A stretch of 64,000 nt of DNA, taken from NCBI RefSeq assembly GCF_000717025.1, contig NZ_JNXG01000004.1, positions 1 through 64,000 of the forward strand. Reading direction: 5' to 3'. Position 1 is the first letter of the stretch. Every line of letters begins with the position of its first letter. A model generated the notes under the pieces. That model did no database searches and had not been told where the DNA came from. It was given only the letters and a program-made list of their open reading frames with translations. Source of the DNA: Streptomyces atroolivaceus (GTDB taxonomy: Bacteria; Actinomycetota; Actinomycetes; Streptomycetales; Streptomycetaceae). The position numbers and the translations under genes were made by a program. Shown one piece after another: positions 38,536 through 48,310 of this stretch.

Positions 38536-39288
38536 TCAGCCCGCCCCGCCCGCCGCCGTGAGGTCGCCGGCGAGCGCCTCCGTCACCCCCGGCTCCCGCG
38601 GGCCCAGGAAATGCGGATCCGGCTCGAACACGGCGTCCAGGAGCGCCTTGCCCGCCGCGAACACCTCCCGCGTCCCGCCGTAGTACCAGGTCGCATCGTG
38701 TACGGCGTCGACGCCCACCCCGTAGGCGTCGATCCCGGCGGACCGGCACAGGGCGATCGCCCGCCGTATGTGGAAGCCCTGGCTCACCAGGACGGCCCGG
38801 TCCACGCCGAATATCTTCTTGGCCCGGACGCAGGAGTCCCAGGTGTCGAAGCCCGCGTAGTCGCTGACGATCCGGCCGTCCGGCACCCCGCGCGCGGTGA
38901 GATACGTGCGCATGGCATCCGGTTCGTCGTACTCCGGGCGGCTGTTGTCCCCGGTGACGAGCACGACCCGGACCTTGCCGGCCGTGTACAGCTCGGCGGC
39001 GGCGTCCAGCCGGTGTGCCAGATACGGCGACGGACGGCCCTCCCGAAGCCCCGCCCCGAAGACCACGGCGACCTGCCGAGCCGGGGCGTCGGCCGTCGTC
39101 CGCACCCTCGCCTCGGCCGTGGTGCGCAGCCAGGTCGCGGGCGCCAGCGCCACCACACAGACGACCATCAGCGCCTGCACCAGCAGCCGCTGCCCGCGCC
39201 GGGTCCGCGGCAGCCGCGGCCGCGCGGCGGTCATGCGTCCCAGAGCCCTCCGCGCACGGCCGAGCCCCTTCGGTGTCCCCAGCCGCAT
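38536..39288 (-). CDS. SanA/YdcF-like DUF218 membrane-anchored protein
   Basis: A 250-residue protein with a basic N-terminus and one membrane span (LLVQALMVVCVVALAPATWL) followed by a DUF218 domain: VAVVFGAGLREGRPSPYLAHRLDAAAELYTAGKVRVVLVTGDNS, then EPDAMRTYLTARGVPDGRIVSDYAGFDTWDSCVRAKKIFGV and LVSQGFHIRRAIALC. This is the SanA group, linked to envelope permeability and vancomycin exclusion in enterobacteria. Start 39288 was chosen as the ATG before the basic leader; no strong ribosome site is seen. Confidence 0.85.
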   Translation of the reverse strand: MRLGTPKGLGRARRALGRMTAARPRLPRTRRGQRLLVQALMVVCVVALAPATWLRTTAEARVRTTADAPARQVAVVFGAGLREGRPSPYLAHRLDAAAELYTAGKVRVVLVTGDNSRPEYDEPDAMRTYLTARGVPDGRIVSDYAGFDTWDSCVRAKKIFGVDRAVLVSQGFHIRRAIALCRSAGIDAYGVGVDAVHDATWYYGGTREVFAAGKALLDAVFEPDPHFLGPREPGVTEALAGDLTAAGGAG

Positions 39289-39418
39289 GCCGCGCCCCCC
39301 CGCGCTCGTACCTGATCCATCATGGAAGGGACGAACGACGAGGGCGAAAGGTTCGCGGCCGGTGTGAACAGGTACTGACACCGCCGGTGTCCCTCCCGTG
39401 AGACAGAGGCAAACACCC

Positions 39419-39434
39419 GTCACCGGTGCGAAAC
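39419..39434 (+). promoter_or_regulatory. GlnR box
   Basis: GTCAC-CGGTGC-GAAAC is a full match to gTnAC-n6-GaAAC. It lies 34 bases before the CbiX-like gene start, a place where GlnR activates nitrogen genes. Confidence 0.6.
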
Positions 39435-39455
39435 GGCCCGGCAACGTCCACCGGG

Positions 39456-39467
39456 CACGATCGGTCC
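39456..39467 (+). promoter_or_regulatory. Possible leaderless -10, CACGAT
   Basis: CACGAT (39456-39461) ends six bases before the chelatase ATG. It matches only nAnnnT; position downstream of the GlnR box supports it. Confidence 0.3.
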
Positions 39468-40373
39468 ATGACGGAGACGGCACCGGAACACCCTCGTGAG
39501 TCCCTGCCCCTCGACAGCACGGCGCAACTCCTGACCCGCATCACCACCCAGCTCGGAACCCAGCTCAGCCTCGTCTCCCCGAACGGAACCCGCAGGCCCA
39601 TGCACCGCATCCGGAGATCCGCCCCCACCCTGGTCGCCGTCGCGCACGGCAGCCGGGACCCGCAGGCCCTGCGCACGGTCCTGGAGCTCCTGGACCGGGT
39701 AAGGGAGCTGCGGCCCCTCCTCGACGTCCGGCTCGGCCACATAGAGCTGAACGAACCCCTGCTGCCGGACACCCTGGACGGCATCGGCCGGGGCGACGCC
39801 GTCCTCGTACCGCTGCTGCTCGGACGCGGCCACCACGTCCGGCACGACCTGCCCCGCGCAGCGGCTGCCGCGCGCCACCTGCGGACCCGTGTGGCCGCCC
39901 CGCTCGGACCGCACCCGCTGCTCGTCGAGGCCCTGTACGAGCGTCTCGTCGAGGCCGGGTGGCCCGGCGAGGACGGTCCGAGCCGCGACGCCGCCGTCGT
40001 GCTCGCCGCCGCCGGGTCCCGCGATCCCGACTCGGACGTCGACGCCCGGCGTACCGCCGCCATGCTCAGCGACCGCCTCGGCGGGGTGCCCGTCATACCC
40101 GCGTACGCCTCGGCGGCCACCCCCGACGTGCCGACGGCCCTGCGGGCACTCGCAGCCCGCGGCCGCCACCGCGTCGCCGTCGCCTCGTACTTCACCGCCC
40201 CCGGCCGCTTCGCGACCGTCTCGGCCGCGGCGGCCCCCGGGATCGCCGCCGCACCGCTCGGCGCGCACCCGGCCATGGCACGCCTCGTGCTGCACCGCTA
40301 CGACCAGGCCGTGGCCGGTACCGCGCCCGCACACGGCGTCCTGACGCCCCCCTACCTCCTGGCCTCGGCCTGA
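39468..40373 (+). CDS. CbiX/SirB-like sirohydrochlorin chelatase
   Basis: A 301-residue protein with two CbiX-type halves: LVAVAHGSRDPQALRTVLELLDRV (catalytic His near residue 60) with GDAVLVPLLLGRGHHVRHDLP (second His pair), and a degenerate repeat AAVVLAAAGSRDPDSDVDARRTAAMLSDRL with VAVASYFTAPGRFATV. It would insert iron or cobalt into sirohydrochlorin; siroheme is the NirB cofactor. Adjacent nasA and the GlnR box tie it to nitrate assimilation. ATG 39468 follows a possible leaderless -10. Confidence 0.85.
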   Translation: MTETAPEHPRESLPLDSTAQLLTRITTQLGTQLSLVSPNGTRRPMHRIRRSAPTLVAVAHGSRDPQALRTVLELLDRVRELRPLLDVRLGHIELNEPLLPDTLDGIGRGDAVLVPLLLGRGHHVRHDLPRAAAAARHLRTRVAAPLGPHPLLVEALYERLVEAGWPGEDGPSRDAAVVLAAAGSRDPDSDVDARRTAAMLSDRLGGVPVIPAYASAATPDVPTALRALAARGRHRVAVASYFTAPGRFATVSAAAAPGIAAAPLGAHPAMARLVLHRYDQAVAGTAPAHGVLTPPYLLASA

Positions 40374-40396
40374 CCCTCCCTGTCGGCCCGCCGGTC

Positions 40397-40409
40397 TACT
40401 GTCGGGGAC
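40397..40409 (+). promoter_or_regulatory. Leaderless promoter -10 of dgt, TACTGT
   Basis: TACTGT (40397-40402), then seven bases, then the dgt ATG. Confidence 0.5.
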
Positions 40410-41720
40410 ATGGACGGTACGCACGACTCCAGGGACACGCCCTACGGCACCGCTGACACCGAGCGCTGGGACACCGAGCCCGACAAACGGCCCGGCCGCA
40501 CCGCGTTCCAGCGCGACCGTGCGAGGGTGCTCCACTCCGCCGCCCTGCGCAGGCTCGCCGGCAAGACCCAGGTCGTCACGCCCGGCACCCGCAGCCGTGC
40601 CTGGGACGCCAGCCCCCGCACCCGTCTCACCCACTCCCTGGAGTGCGCCCAGGTCGGCCGGGAGCTCGGCGCCGCGCTCGGCTGCGACCCCGACCTGGTG
40701 GAGGCGGCCTGCCTCTCCCACGACATGGGCCACCCGCCCTTCGGCCACAACGGCGAACAGGCGCTCAACGACTTCGCGTCCGACTGCGGCGGCTTCGAGG
40801 GCAACGCCCAGTCGCTGCGCCTGCTGACCCGTCTCGAACCCAAACGCTTCGTCCGCGACCCCCGCACCGGGGAGCTCGCCAGCGTGGGCCTCAACCTGAC
40901 CCGGGCGGCCCTGGACGCCGCCACCAAGTACCCCTGGCCCCGCGGCGCTCACCCCACCGACCCCGGCTCGCCGAAATTCGGGGTGTACGAGGACGACCTG
41001 CCGGTCTTCGCCTGGGTCCGCAAGGGCGCGCCGCAGGACGGCAGATGCTTCGAGGCCCAGGTCATGGACTGGTCCGACGACGTCGCCTACTCGGTGCACG
41101 ACTTCGAGGACGGACTGCACGCGGGACACATCGACCCCGGCTGCCTCTTCTCCGAGCCGGAGCGCGCCGAGATCTGGGGCGTCGCCGTCGGACGGTACGT
41201 CCCGGCGGACACCGACCCCCAGGAGCTCGCCGACGCCCTCGATCGGCTCACGGAACAGGAGTGGTGGCCGCACGGCTACGACGGCACCGCCGTCGCCCAG
41301 GCACGGCTGAAGGACGCCACGAGCCAGCTCATCGGCAGGTTCTGCCTCGCCGCCGAGTCCGCGACCCACGCCGCGTACGGGCCCGGACGGCTCGCGCGGT
41401 ACGGGGCCGAGCTCGTCGTCCCGCGCGAGGTGCGCAACGAGTGCGCCGTGCTCAAGGCCGTCGCGGACCGTTACGTCATGCAGCGCGCCGAGCAGGAGGC
41501 CATCCGCGCCGACCAGCGGATCGTCATCGCCGAGCTGGCCGCCGCCCTCACCGCCCGCGCGCCCGAGGGACTGGAGCCGCAGTTCCGCGCCCTGTACGCC
41601 GCGGCCCCCGACGACAGGGCGCGCAAGAGGGTACTCGTCGACCAGATCGCCGCACTGACGGACGCGTCCGCGCGGTCCCTTCACGGAACACTCACGGGCG
41701 TTGGGCAGACTGGACCATGA
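40410..41720 (+). CDS. dgt: dGTPase-like deoxynucleotide triphosphohydrolase
   Basis: HD-domain enzyme that removes triphosphate from dNTPs, 436 residues. The metal site is formed by [13 protein letters not shown] (His), [24 protein letters not shown] (HD) and [21 protein letters not shown] (Asp). Upstream conserved [24 protein letters not shown] contacts substrate. Length fits the type 2 dGTPase-like group common in actinobacteria. Leaderless start. Lies 117 bases before the FAD reductase. Confidence 0.93.
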   Translation: MDGTHDSRDTPYGTADTERWDTEPDKRPGRTAFQRDRARVLHSAALRRLAGKTQVVTPGTRSRAWDASPRTRLTHSLECAQVGRELGAALGCDPDLVEAACLSHDMGHPPFGHNGEQALNDFASDCGGFEGNAQSLRLLTRLEPKRFVRDPRTGELASVGLNLTRAALDAATKYPWPRGAHPTDPGSPKFGVYEDDLPVFAWVRKGAPQDGRCFEAQVMDWSDDVAYSVHDFEDGLHAGHIDPGCLFSEPERAEIWGVAVGRYVPADTDPQELADALDRLTEQEWWPHGYDGTAVAQARLKDATSQLIGRFCLAAESATHAAYGPGRLARYGAELVVPREVRNECAVLKAVADRYVMQRAEQEAIRADQRIVIAELAAALTARAPEGLEPQFRALYAAAPDDRARKRVLVDQIAALTDASARSLHGTLTGVGQTGP

Positions 41721-41837
41721 CCGGGCCACATGCCCGTGGCCGGGACCTGATCGGGGCACACCCTCTTTCGTCATCACGCTGCGTGCGGGACGCTCGCAGG
41801 TGGCGGCGCCGCGCAGCAAGTACCGAGGAGGCATCAA

Positions 41838-43097
41838 GTGGTCGACGCACATCGGACGTTCGTCATCATCGGCGGAGGACTCGCCGGAGCGAAGGCGGCC
41901 GAGGCACTCCGGGCCGAAGGGTTCAGCGGCCGGGTGATCCTCATCGGCGACGAGCGCGATCATCCGTACGAACGCCCGCCTCTGTCCAAGGGTTACCTGC
42001 TGGGCAAGGACGAACGTGACTCCGTCTTCGTCCATGACACCGCCTGGTACGCGGGGGTCGACATCGAGCTCCACCTCGGCCAGGTGGTCACCTCCATCGA
42101 CCGGGCGGGCAGGTCGGTGCAGCTCGGCGACAACACGGTCGTCCACTACGACAAGCTGCTGCTCGCCACGGGTGCCGAGCCCCGCCGCCTCGACATCCCG
42201 GGCACCGACCTGGTCGGTGTCCACCACCTGCGCCGTCTCGCGCACTCCGACCGGCTGCGCAACGTCCTCGCCGCCCTCGGCCGCGACAACGGCCACCTGG
42301 TGATCGCCGGGGCCGGCTGGATCGGTCTGGAGGTCGCCGCGGCGGCCCGCGGTTACGGGGCCGAGGTCACGGTCGTCGCCCCCTCCGCGACCCCGCTGCA
42401 CCACGTGGTGGGCCCGGAGGTCGGCCAGATCTTCACCGATCTGCACGCCGGGCACGGTGTCCGTTTCCACTTCGGCGCCCGCCTCACCGAGATCACCGGA
42501 CAGGACGGCCTGGTCCTCGCCGCCCGTACCGACGACGGTGAGGAGCACCCCGCCCACGACGTGCTCGCCGCGATCGGCGCGGCCCCGCGCACCTCGCTCG
42601 CCGAAGCCGCCGGGCTCGCCATGGCGGACCGGTCCCAGGGCGGCGGTGTCGCCGTCGACGCCTCCCTGCGCACTTCCGACCCGCACATCTTCGCCGCCGG
42701 GGACATCGCGTCGGTGGACCATCCGCTCTTCGGCGCCCGGCTCCGCGTGGAGCACTGGGCGAACGCCCTGAACAGCGGTCCCGCCGCCGCGAAGGCCATG
42801 CTCGGCCAGCCCGTGTCGTACGACCGGGTGCCGTACTTCTTCTCCGACCAGTACGACCTCGGCCTCGAGTACTCCGGCTGGGCGCCGCCCGGCTCGTACG
42901 ACCAGGTCGTCATCCGGGGCGATGCCGGCAAGCGGGAGTTCATCGCCTTCTGGCTGAAGGACCGCCGGGTCCTCGCCGGGATGAACGTCAATGTGTGGGA
43001 CGTCACCGAGAGCATCCAGAAGCTGATCAAGGCGGCCCGGCCCGTCGACCCGGACACCCTGGGCGACCCGTCGGTGCCCCTGGAATCCCTGCTCTGA
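41838..43097 (+). CDS. Ferredoxin-reductase-like FAD-dependent NAD(P)H oxidoreductase
   Basis: A 419-residue flavoprotein of the BphA4/putidaredoxin reductase type: FVIIGGGLAGAKAAEALRAEGFSGRVILIGDE (FAD), PYERPPLSKGYLLG, LVIAGAGWIGLEVAAAARGYG (NAD(P)H), IFAAGDIASVDHP (FAD), then the C-terminal reductase domain with WANALNSGPAAAKAMLG and PYFFSDQYDLGLEYSGWAP. It passes electrons from NAD(P)H to a ferredoxin-type partner. GAGGAGG lies six bases before GTG 41838. No ferredoxin gene is next to it. Confidence 0.92.
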   Translation: MVDAHRTFVIIGGGLAGAKAAEALRAEGFSGRVILIGDERDHPYERPPLSKGYLLGKDERDSVFVHDTAWYAGVDIELHLGQVVTSIDRAGRSVQLGDNTVVHYDKLLLATGAEPRRLDIPGTDLVGVHHLRRLAHSDRLRNVLAALGRDNGHLVIAGAGWIGLEVAAAARGYGAEVTVVAPSATPLHHVVGPEVGQIFTDLHAGHGVRFHFGARLTEITGQDGLVLAARTDDGEEHPAHDVLAAIGAAPRTSLAEAAGLAMADRSQGGGVAVDASLRTSDPHIFAAGDIASVDHPLFGARLRVEHWANALNSGPAAAKAMLGQPVSYDRVPYFFSDQYDLGLEYSGWAPPGSYDQVVIRGDAGKREFIAFWLKDRRVLAGMNVNVWDVTESIQKLIKAARPVDPDTLGDPSVPLESLL

Positions 43098-43181
43098 GCG
43101 GTGGGCGGGTCCCCGGGACCGGCCGGCGGCCCCGGGCGGGCCACCCGTCGCCGGCCGGTCCCGGACCTCCGGGTCCACCCG

Positions 43182-43193
43182 TAGACTTCACCC
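43182..43193 (+). promoter_or_regulatory. Leaderless promoter -10 of dnaG, TAGACT
   Basis: TAGACT (43182-43187), six bases, then GTG 43194; no ribosome-binding sequence. Confidence 0.5.
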
Positions 43194-45101
43194 GTGGCAG
43201 GCAGGATCAATGACGACGACGTGAAGGCGGTCCGGGACGCGGTCCCGATCGACGCCGTCGTGTCCGAGTACCTTCAGCTGCGCAACGCCGGCGGCGGAAA
43301 CCTCAAGGGCCTCTGCCCCTTCCACGACGAGAAGTCCCCCTCCTTCCAGGTGAGCCCGGGCAAGGGCCTCTTCCACTGCTTCGGCTGCCAGGAGGGCGGC
43401 GACACGATCGCCTTCGTGATGAAGATCGATCACCTCACCTTCTCCGAGACGGTCGAGCGCCTCGCCGCCAAGGCGGGCATCACCCTGCGGTACGAGGAGG
43501 GCGGTTACAACCCCTCCCACCAGCGCGGCGAGCGCATCCGGCTGGTCGAGGCACACAAGATCGCCGGCGACTTCTACCGGGAGCAGCTGAACGGGCCCGA
43601 AGCCGAGATCGGCCGGAAGTTCCTCGCCTCACGCGGCTTCGACCAGGACGCGGCGGCCCACTTCGGCGTCGGCTACAGTCCCGCGGGCTGGGACCACCTC
43701 ACCCGTTACCTGCGCGGCAAGGGCTTCAGCGACAAGGAGCTCATCAGCTCCGGACTCTCCCAGGACGGCCGCCGCGGCCCCATCGACCGCTTCCGCGGCC
43801 GGCTGATGTGGCCGATCAGCGACACCTCGGGCGACGTCGTGGGCTTCGGCGCCCGCAAGCTGCGCGACGACGACAACGGCCCGAAGTACCTCAACACCCC
43901 TGAGACCTCGATCTACAAGAAGTCCCAGGTGCTGTACGGCATCGACCTGGCCAAGAAGGACATCGCGAAGTCCAGCAGGGCCGTCGTGGTCGAGGGGTAC
44001 ACCGACGTCATGGCCTGCCACCTGGCCGGGATCACCACCGCCATCGCCACCTGCGGGACGGCGTTCGGCGGCGACCACATCAAGATCCTCCGCCGGCTCC
44101 TCATGGACAACGGCAGCGCCCGCGTGATCTTCACCTTCGACGGTGACGCGGCCGGCCAGAAGGCCGCGCTGCGCGCCTTCGAGGACGACCAGAAGTTCGC
44201 CGCCGAGACGTACATCGCGATCGCCCCGGACAACATGGACCCGTGCGATCTGCGGCTCGCCAAGGGCGACGACGCCGTCCGCGACCTGGTCGAGCCCCGC
44301 ACCCCGCTCTTCGAGTTCGCGCTCCGCCAGATCGTCGGCCGCTACGACCTGGAGACCCCGGCGGGGCGCGCCGCCGCCCTGGACGAGGCCGCGCCCGTCG
44401 TCGCCAAGATCAAGACGAGCAGCGTGCAGCGTGAGGTCGCGGTCCAGCTGGCCGGGTTCGTCGGCATCCTGGACCAGGAATACGTCGTGCACCGGGTCAA
44501 CCAGCTCGCCCAGTGGGCCCGCGGGCGGGGCGGCGACCGGCGAGGACCAGGGCCGGCCCCCTCCCGTACCGGCGCGCAGCACCAGCAGGTCCAGGCCCCC
44601 GCCGCGTCCGGCCCCGCGCTCAACCTCCGCAGCCCCGCGCACCGCACGGAGCGCGAGCTGCTCAAGCTCGCTCTGCAGAAGCCCGCCCTGGTCTCCCCGG
44701 CCTTCGACGCGTACGGCGTCGACGAGTTCACCGCCCCGCCGTACGCGGCGGTGCGCCAGTGCATCGCCGAGGCGGGCGGCGCGGAGCTGGGCGTCGCCGA
44801 GACCCGGGAATACCTGGTCCAGGTGCTCGACGCCACCCCCGACGACACGGTGCGCAAGCTCGTCACGGAGCTCGCGGTCGAGGTCTTCCACGGAAAGTCC
44901 ATCGACGAGGCGTACGCGGGCGAGCATCTGGTCAAGGTCCGCCTGCGTGCCGTCGACCGCAGGATCGACGACGTACAGGGCAGCCTCGCCCGGCTCGGCA
45001 GCAATGTCGCCCCGGACCATCTGGCCGCCGCGCAGAACGAGGTCTGGGTCCTCCAGCAGTACGCCCAGTCACTCCGGAGCCACGGCGCCGCCGCTCTCTG
45101 A
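43194..45101 (+). CDS. dnaG: DNA primase
   Basis: RNA primer synthase for replication, 635 residues. Zinc-binding domain at the N-terminus ([31 protein letters not shown]; CxxH...CxxC), then the RNA-polymerase core with [15 protein letters not shown] and the TOPRIM elements [11 protein letters not shown] and [13 protein letters not shown], and a C-terminal helicase-binding domain after a Pro/Gln-rich linker near residue 455. GTG 43194 follows a leaderless -10. hrdA comes next in the same direction, a minimal form of the old dnaG-rpoD macromolecular operon. Confidence 0.97.
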   Translation: MAGRINDDDVKAVRDAVPIDAVVSEYLQLRNAGGGNLKGLCPFHDEKSPSFQVSPGKGLFHCFGCQEGGDTIAFVMKIDHLTFSETVERLAAKAGITLRYEEGGYNPSHQRGERIRLVEAHKIAGDFYREQLNGPEAEIGRKFLASRGFDQDAAAHFGVGYSPAGWDHLTRYLRGKGFSDKELISSGLSQDGRRGPIDRFRGRLMWPISDTSGDVVGFGARKLRDDDNGPKYLNTPETSIYKKSQVLYGIDLAKKDIAKSSRAVVVEGYTDVMACHLAGITTAIATCGTAFGGDHIKILRRLLMDNGSARVIFTFDGDAAGQKAALRAFEDDQKFAAETYIAIAPDNMDPCDLRLAKGDDAVRDLVEPRTPLFEFALRQIVGRYDLETPAGRAAALDEAAPVVAKIKTSSVQREVAVQLAGFVGILDQEYVVHRVNQLAQWARGRGGDRRGPGPAPSRTGAQHQQVQAPAASGPALNLRSPAHRTERELLKLALQKPALVSPAFDAYGVDEFTAPPYAAVRQCIAEAGGAELGVAETREYLVQVLDATPDDTVRKLVTELAVEVFHGKSIDEAYAGEHLVKVRLRAVDRRIDDVQGSLARLGSNVAPDHLAAAQNEVWVLQQYAQSLRSHGAAAL

Positions 45102-45279
45102 GCCGTATCAGCACCCCGTCACGGCCCGGACGCAAAAAGTCACCGCACGCCCCTCGTGGCAGCGATGTGTCGTACCCCACACTGGGTGGCGGTGCCTGAG
45201 TCATCGGAGCGCGGCCGGTCCGCCCGGGGCGGACCTCCTTCCCCCGCGATCCGGCAGCGATCACCTGGAGGTCGCCCCC

Positions 45280-46347
45280 GTGCAGACCCGGACCGTGCCC
45301 ACCACGACCGAGCATGTCCCGGCGATTCCCTCGCAGAACCGGGTCACACGTCACCCGGAGGCGGCGGGCACGCCGGAACCGGTGCTGGAGGAACCGGTGG
45401 AGCCCTCCGAGCCGCGCGGCCGCCCGGAAGCAGGCGGCACGACGTCCGACCTCTTCCGCCAGTACTTACGGGAGATCGGGCGGATACCTCTGCTCAGCGC
45501 CGCCGAGGAGGTGGACCTCGCCCGCCGTGTCGAGGCGGGGCTCTTCGCCGAGGAACGCCTCGCAGGCACCCCCGACCCCGACAGCCGGCTCGCCGTCGAC
45601 CTGGACCGGCTCGTGGTCATGGGGCGGATGGCGAAGCGCCGTCTCATCGAGGCCAACCTCCGCCTCGTGGTCTCCGTGGCCAAGCGCTACGTGGGCAGGG
45701 GGCTGACCATGCTCGACCTGGTCCAGGAAGGGAACCTCGGGCTCATCAGGGCGGTCGAGAAGTTCGACTACGCACGGGGCTACAAGTTCTCCACGTACGC
45801 GACCTGGTGGATCCGCCAGGCGATGTCCCGCGCACTGGCCGACCAGGCCAGGACCATAAGAGTCCCGGTGCACGTCGTCGAGCTGATCAACCGCGTCGTA
45901 CGCGTCCAGCGCCGCATGCTCCAGGAACGCGGCTACGAGCCCACCCCCGAAGAGGTCGCGGCCCAGCTCGACCTGACGCCGGAACGCGTCGGCGAGGTCC
46001 TGCGCCTCGCCCAGGAGCCCGTGTCCCTGCACGCACCCGTGGGCGAGGAGGACGAAGTGGCGTTCGGCGACCTCATCGAGGACGGCGACGCGGCCTCGCC
46101 CGTGGACTCCGCGGCCTTCCTCCTGCTGCGCGAACACCTGGAGACGGTGCTCTCCACCCTCGGGGAGCGGGAGAGGAAGGTCGTCCAGCTGCGGTACGGC
46201 CTGGACGACGGGCGGCCCCGCACGCTCGAGGAGATCGGAAGGATCTTCGGCGTGACGCGCGAACGCATCCGCCAGATCGAGTCCAGGACTCTCGACAAAC
46301 TGCGGGACCACGCCTTCGCAGACCAGCTCCGCGGCTACCTGGACTGA
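45280..46347 (+). CDS. hrdA: RNA polymerase principal-type sigma factor HrdA
   Basis: Sigma-70 group 2 factor of 355 residues. Region 1.2 begins [33 protein letters not shown]; region 2 has [57 protein letters not shown]; regions 3 and 4 end with [20 protein letters not shown]. The disordered region 1.1 is only about 55 residues, so it is not the housekeeping HrdB. Position next to dnaG is that of hrdA in Streptomyces. GGAGG lies eight bases before GTG 45280. Confidence 0.88.
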   Translation: MQTRTVPTTTEHVPAIPSQNRVTRHPEAAGTPEPVLEEPVEPSEPRGRPEAGGTTSDLFRQYLREIGRIPLLSAAEEVDLARRVEAGLFAEERLAGTPDPDSRLAVDLDRLVVMGRMAKRRLIEANLRLVVSVAKRYVGRGLTMLDLVQEGNLGLIRAVEKFDYARGYKFSTYATWWIRQAMSRALADQARTIRVPVHVVELINRVVRVQRRMLQERGYEPTPEEVAAQLDLTPERVGEVLRLAQEPVSLHAPVGEEDEVAFGDLIEDGDAASPVDSAAFLLLREHLETVLSTLGERERKVVQLRYGLDDGRPRTLEEIGRIFGVTRERIRQIESRTLDKLRDHAFADQLRGYLD

Positions 46348-46384
46348 ACGGGCCGTACCGTGGTGCCTCCGCCGGACGAGGCCG

Positions 46385-48310
46385 TCAGTCGACCTCGGCC
46401 AGAGCCTGCGCGAACTGCGCCGCGTACAGCCGGGCGTACGCCCCCTTGGCTGCCAGCAGGTCGTCGTGCGTGCCCTGTTCGACGATCGAGCCGTTCTCCA
46501 TCACCAGGATCACGTCCGCGTCCCGGATGGTGGAGAGCCGGTGCGCGATCACGAAGCTCGTACGACCGTGGGCCAGCCGCGCCATCGCCTTCTGGATCAG
46601 CACCTCGGTGCGGGTGTCCACCGAACTGGTGGCCTCGTCGAGCACCAGGATCACCGGGTCCGACAGGAACGCCCGCGCGATGGTGATCAGCTGCTTCTCA
46701 CCCGCGCTGACCCCGGCCCCCTCGTCGTCGATCACCGTGTCGTAACCGTCGGGCAGCGTACGGACGAAACGGTCGGCGTGGGCCGCCCGCGCCGCCTCCT
46801 CGATCTCCTCCCGGGTCACCGCGCGCGAGGCACCGTAGGCGATGTTCTCCGCGATCGTGCCGCCGAACAGCCAGGTGTCCTGGAGCACCATGCCTATGGC
46901 TGAACGGAGTTCGTCACGTGACATCTTCGCCGCGTCGACCCCGTCGAGGGTGATACGGCCGCCCGTCACCTCGTAGAACCGCATCAGGAGGTTGACCAGC
47001 GTCGTCTTGCCGGCGCCTGTCGGCCCGACGATCGCGACCGTGTGGCCGGGCTCCACGCTCAGCGAGAGGTCCTCGATGAGCGGCTTCTCCGGGTCGTACC
47101 GGAAGGACACGTTCTCCAGTGAGACGCTGCCGCGCAGTTCCTCCGGCCGCTCCGCGGGATCGGGGTCGGGCGCCTGCTCCTCGGCGTCCAGCAGGCCGAA
47201 GACCCGCTCGGCGGACGCGATGCCCGACTGCACCAGGTTCGCCATCGAGGCGACCTGCGTCAGCGGCATCGAGAACTGCCGCGAGTACTGGATGAACGCC
47301 TGCACATCACCGATCGACAGCGCACCCGACGCCACGCGCAGCCCGCCGACGACCGCGACCAGCACGTAGTTCAGGTTCGACACGAACATCATCAGCGGCT
47401 GCATGATCCCGCTGTTGAACTGGGCCCTGAAGCCCGCCTCGTACAGTGCGTCGTTCTGCTCGGCGAAGTCCCTCGCCGACTCGTCCTGCCGCCCGAACAC
47501 CTTCACCAGGGTGTGCCCGGTGTACATCTCCTCGATGTGGGCGTTGAGCTTGCCCGTCACCTTCCACTGCGCCACGAAGTGCGGCTGGGACCGCTTGCCG
47601 ACCCACGTCGCGACGAACACCGACAACGGGATCGTCACCAGCGCGACCAGGGCGAGCAGCGGCGAGATCCAGAGCATCATGATCAGCACGCCGACGATGG
47701 TCAGCAGCGAATTGATCAGCTGGCCCATCGTCTGCTGCATCGTCTGGGAGATGTTGTCGATGTCGTTCGTCGCCCGGCTCAGCACCTCACCGCGCTGCTG
47801 CCGGTCGAAGTAGGACAGCGGGAGCCGCGCCAGCTTGGTCTGCAGGTCCTCGCGCAGCTGGAACACGACCCGGTTGATCACTCGGATCGACAGCCGGGTG
47901 GACACCAGCATCAGCAGCCCGGCGCCGACGTAGACCACCAGCGCCGCCAGGAGGACCTGGCCCACCGCTCCGAAGTCGATGCCGTCGCCGGGGACGAAGT
48001 CGACCCCGGTCAGCATGTCGGCGAGCCCGCCGTCGCCCTGCTCGCGCAGGCCGTCGACGGCCTGCTCCTTCGTCGTGCCGTCAGGCATCTGCCGTCCGAC
48101 GACGCCGGCGAAGATCAGGTCCGTGGCCTCGCCGAGGATCTTGGGCCCCGCCACGGAGAGCGCCACGCTCAGTGTCCCGGCGCCCAGCATCAGATACAGC
48201 GAGGACTTCTCCTTGCTGAACCTTCTCAGGAGCCGCTTCCCGGACCCCTTGAAGTCCATGGACCGCTCGGTGGGCCCTCCGGCCATCATCCGTCCGCCCG
48301 GTCCTGCCAT
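46385..48310 (-). CDS. ABC exporter half-transporter, catalytically complete subunit
   Basis: Fused membrane-ATPase protein of 641 residues with six predicted spans, a large insertion after the first span (residues about 65-110), and a nucleotide-binding domain from residue about 395: Walker A VGPTGAGKTT, signature VSAGEKQL in place of LSGGQ, Walker B VILVLDEATSS with the catalytic Glu, and H-loop IAHRLST. It starts by one-base overlap with its partner. The degenerate signature pairs with the degenerate Walker B of the partner, as in heterodimeric multidrug exporters. Substrate unknown. Confidence 0.92.
   Translation of the reverse strand: MAGPGGRMMAGGPTERSMDFKGSGKRLLRRFSKEKSSLYLMLGAGTLSVALSVAGPKILGEATDLIFAGVVGRQMPDGTTKEQAVDGLREQGDGGLADMLTGVDFVPGDGIDFGAVGQVLLAALVVYVGAGLLMLVSTRLSIRVINRVVFQLREDLQTKLARLPLSYFDRQQRGEVLSRATNDIDNISQTMQQTMGQLINSLLTIVGVLIMMLWISPLLALVALVTIPLSVFVATWVGKRSQPHFVAQWKVTGKLNAHIEEMYTGHTLVKVFGRQDESARDFAEQNDALYEAGFRAQFNSGIMQPLMMFVSNLNYVLVAVVGGLRVASGALSIGDVQAFIQYSRQFSMPLTQVASMANLVQSGIASAERVFGLLDAEEQAPDPDPAERPEELRGSVSLENVSFRYDPEKPLIEDLSLSVEPGHTVAIVGPTGAGKTTLVNLLMRFYEVTGGRITLDGVDAAKMSRDELRSAIGMVLQDTWLFGGTIAENIAYGASRAVTREEIEEAARAAHADRFVRTLPDGYDTVIDDEGAGVSAGEKQLITIARAFLSDPVILVLDEATSSVDTRTEVLIQKAMARLAHGRTSFVIAHRLSTIRDADVILVMENGSIVEQGTHDDLLAAKGAYARLYAAQFAQALAEVD

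Noticed and set aside
39420..43178. Open minus-strand frame of about 1250 codons across chelatase, dgt and FAD reductase
   Set aside because: Pure shadow of three clear plus-strand genes; no recognisable motif.
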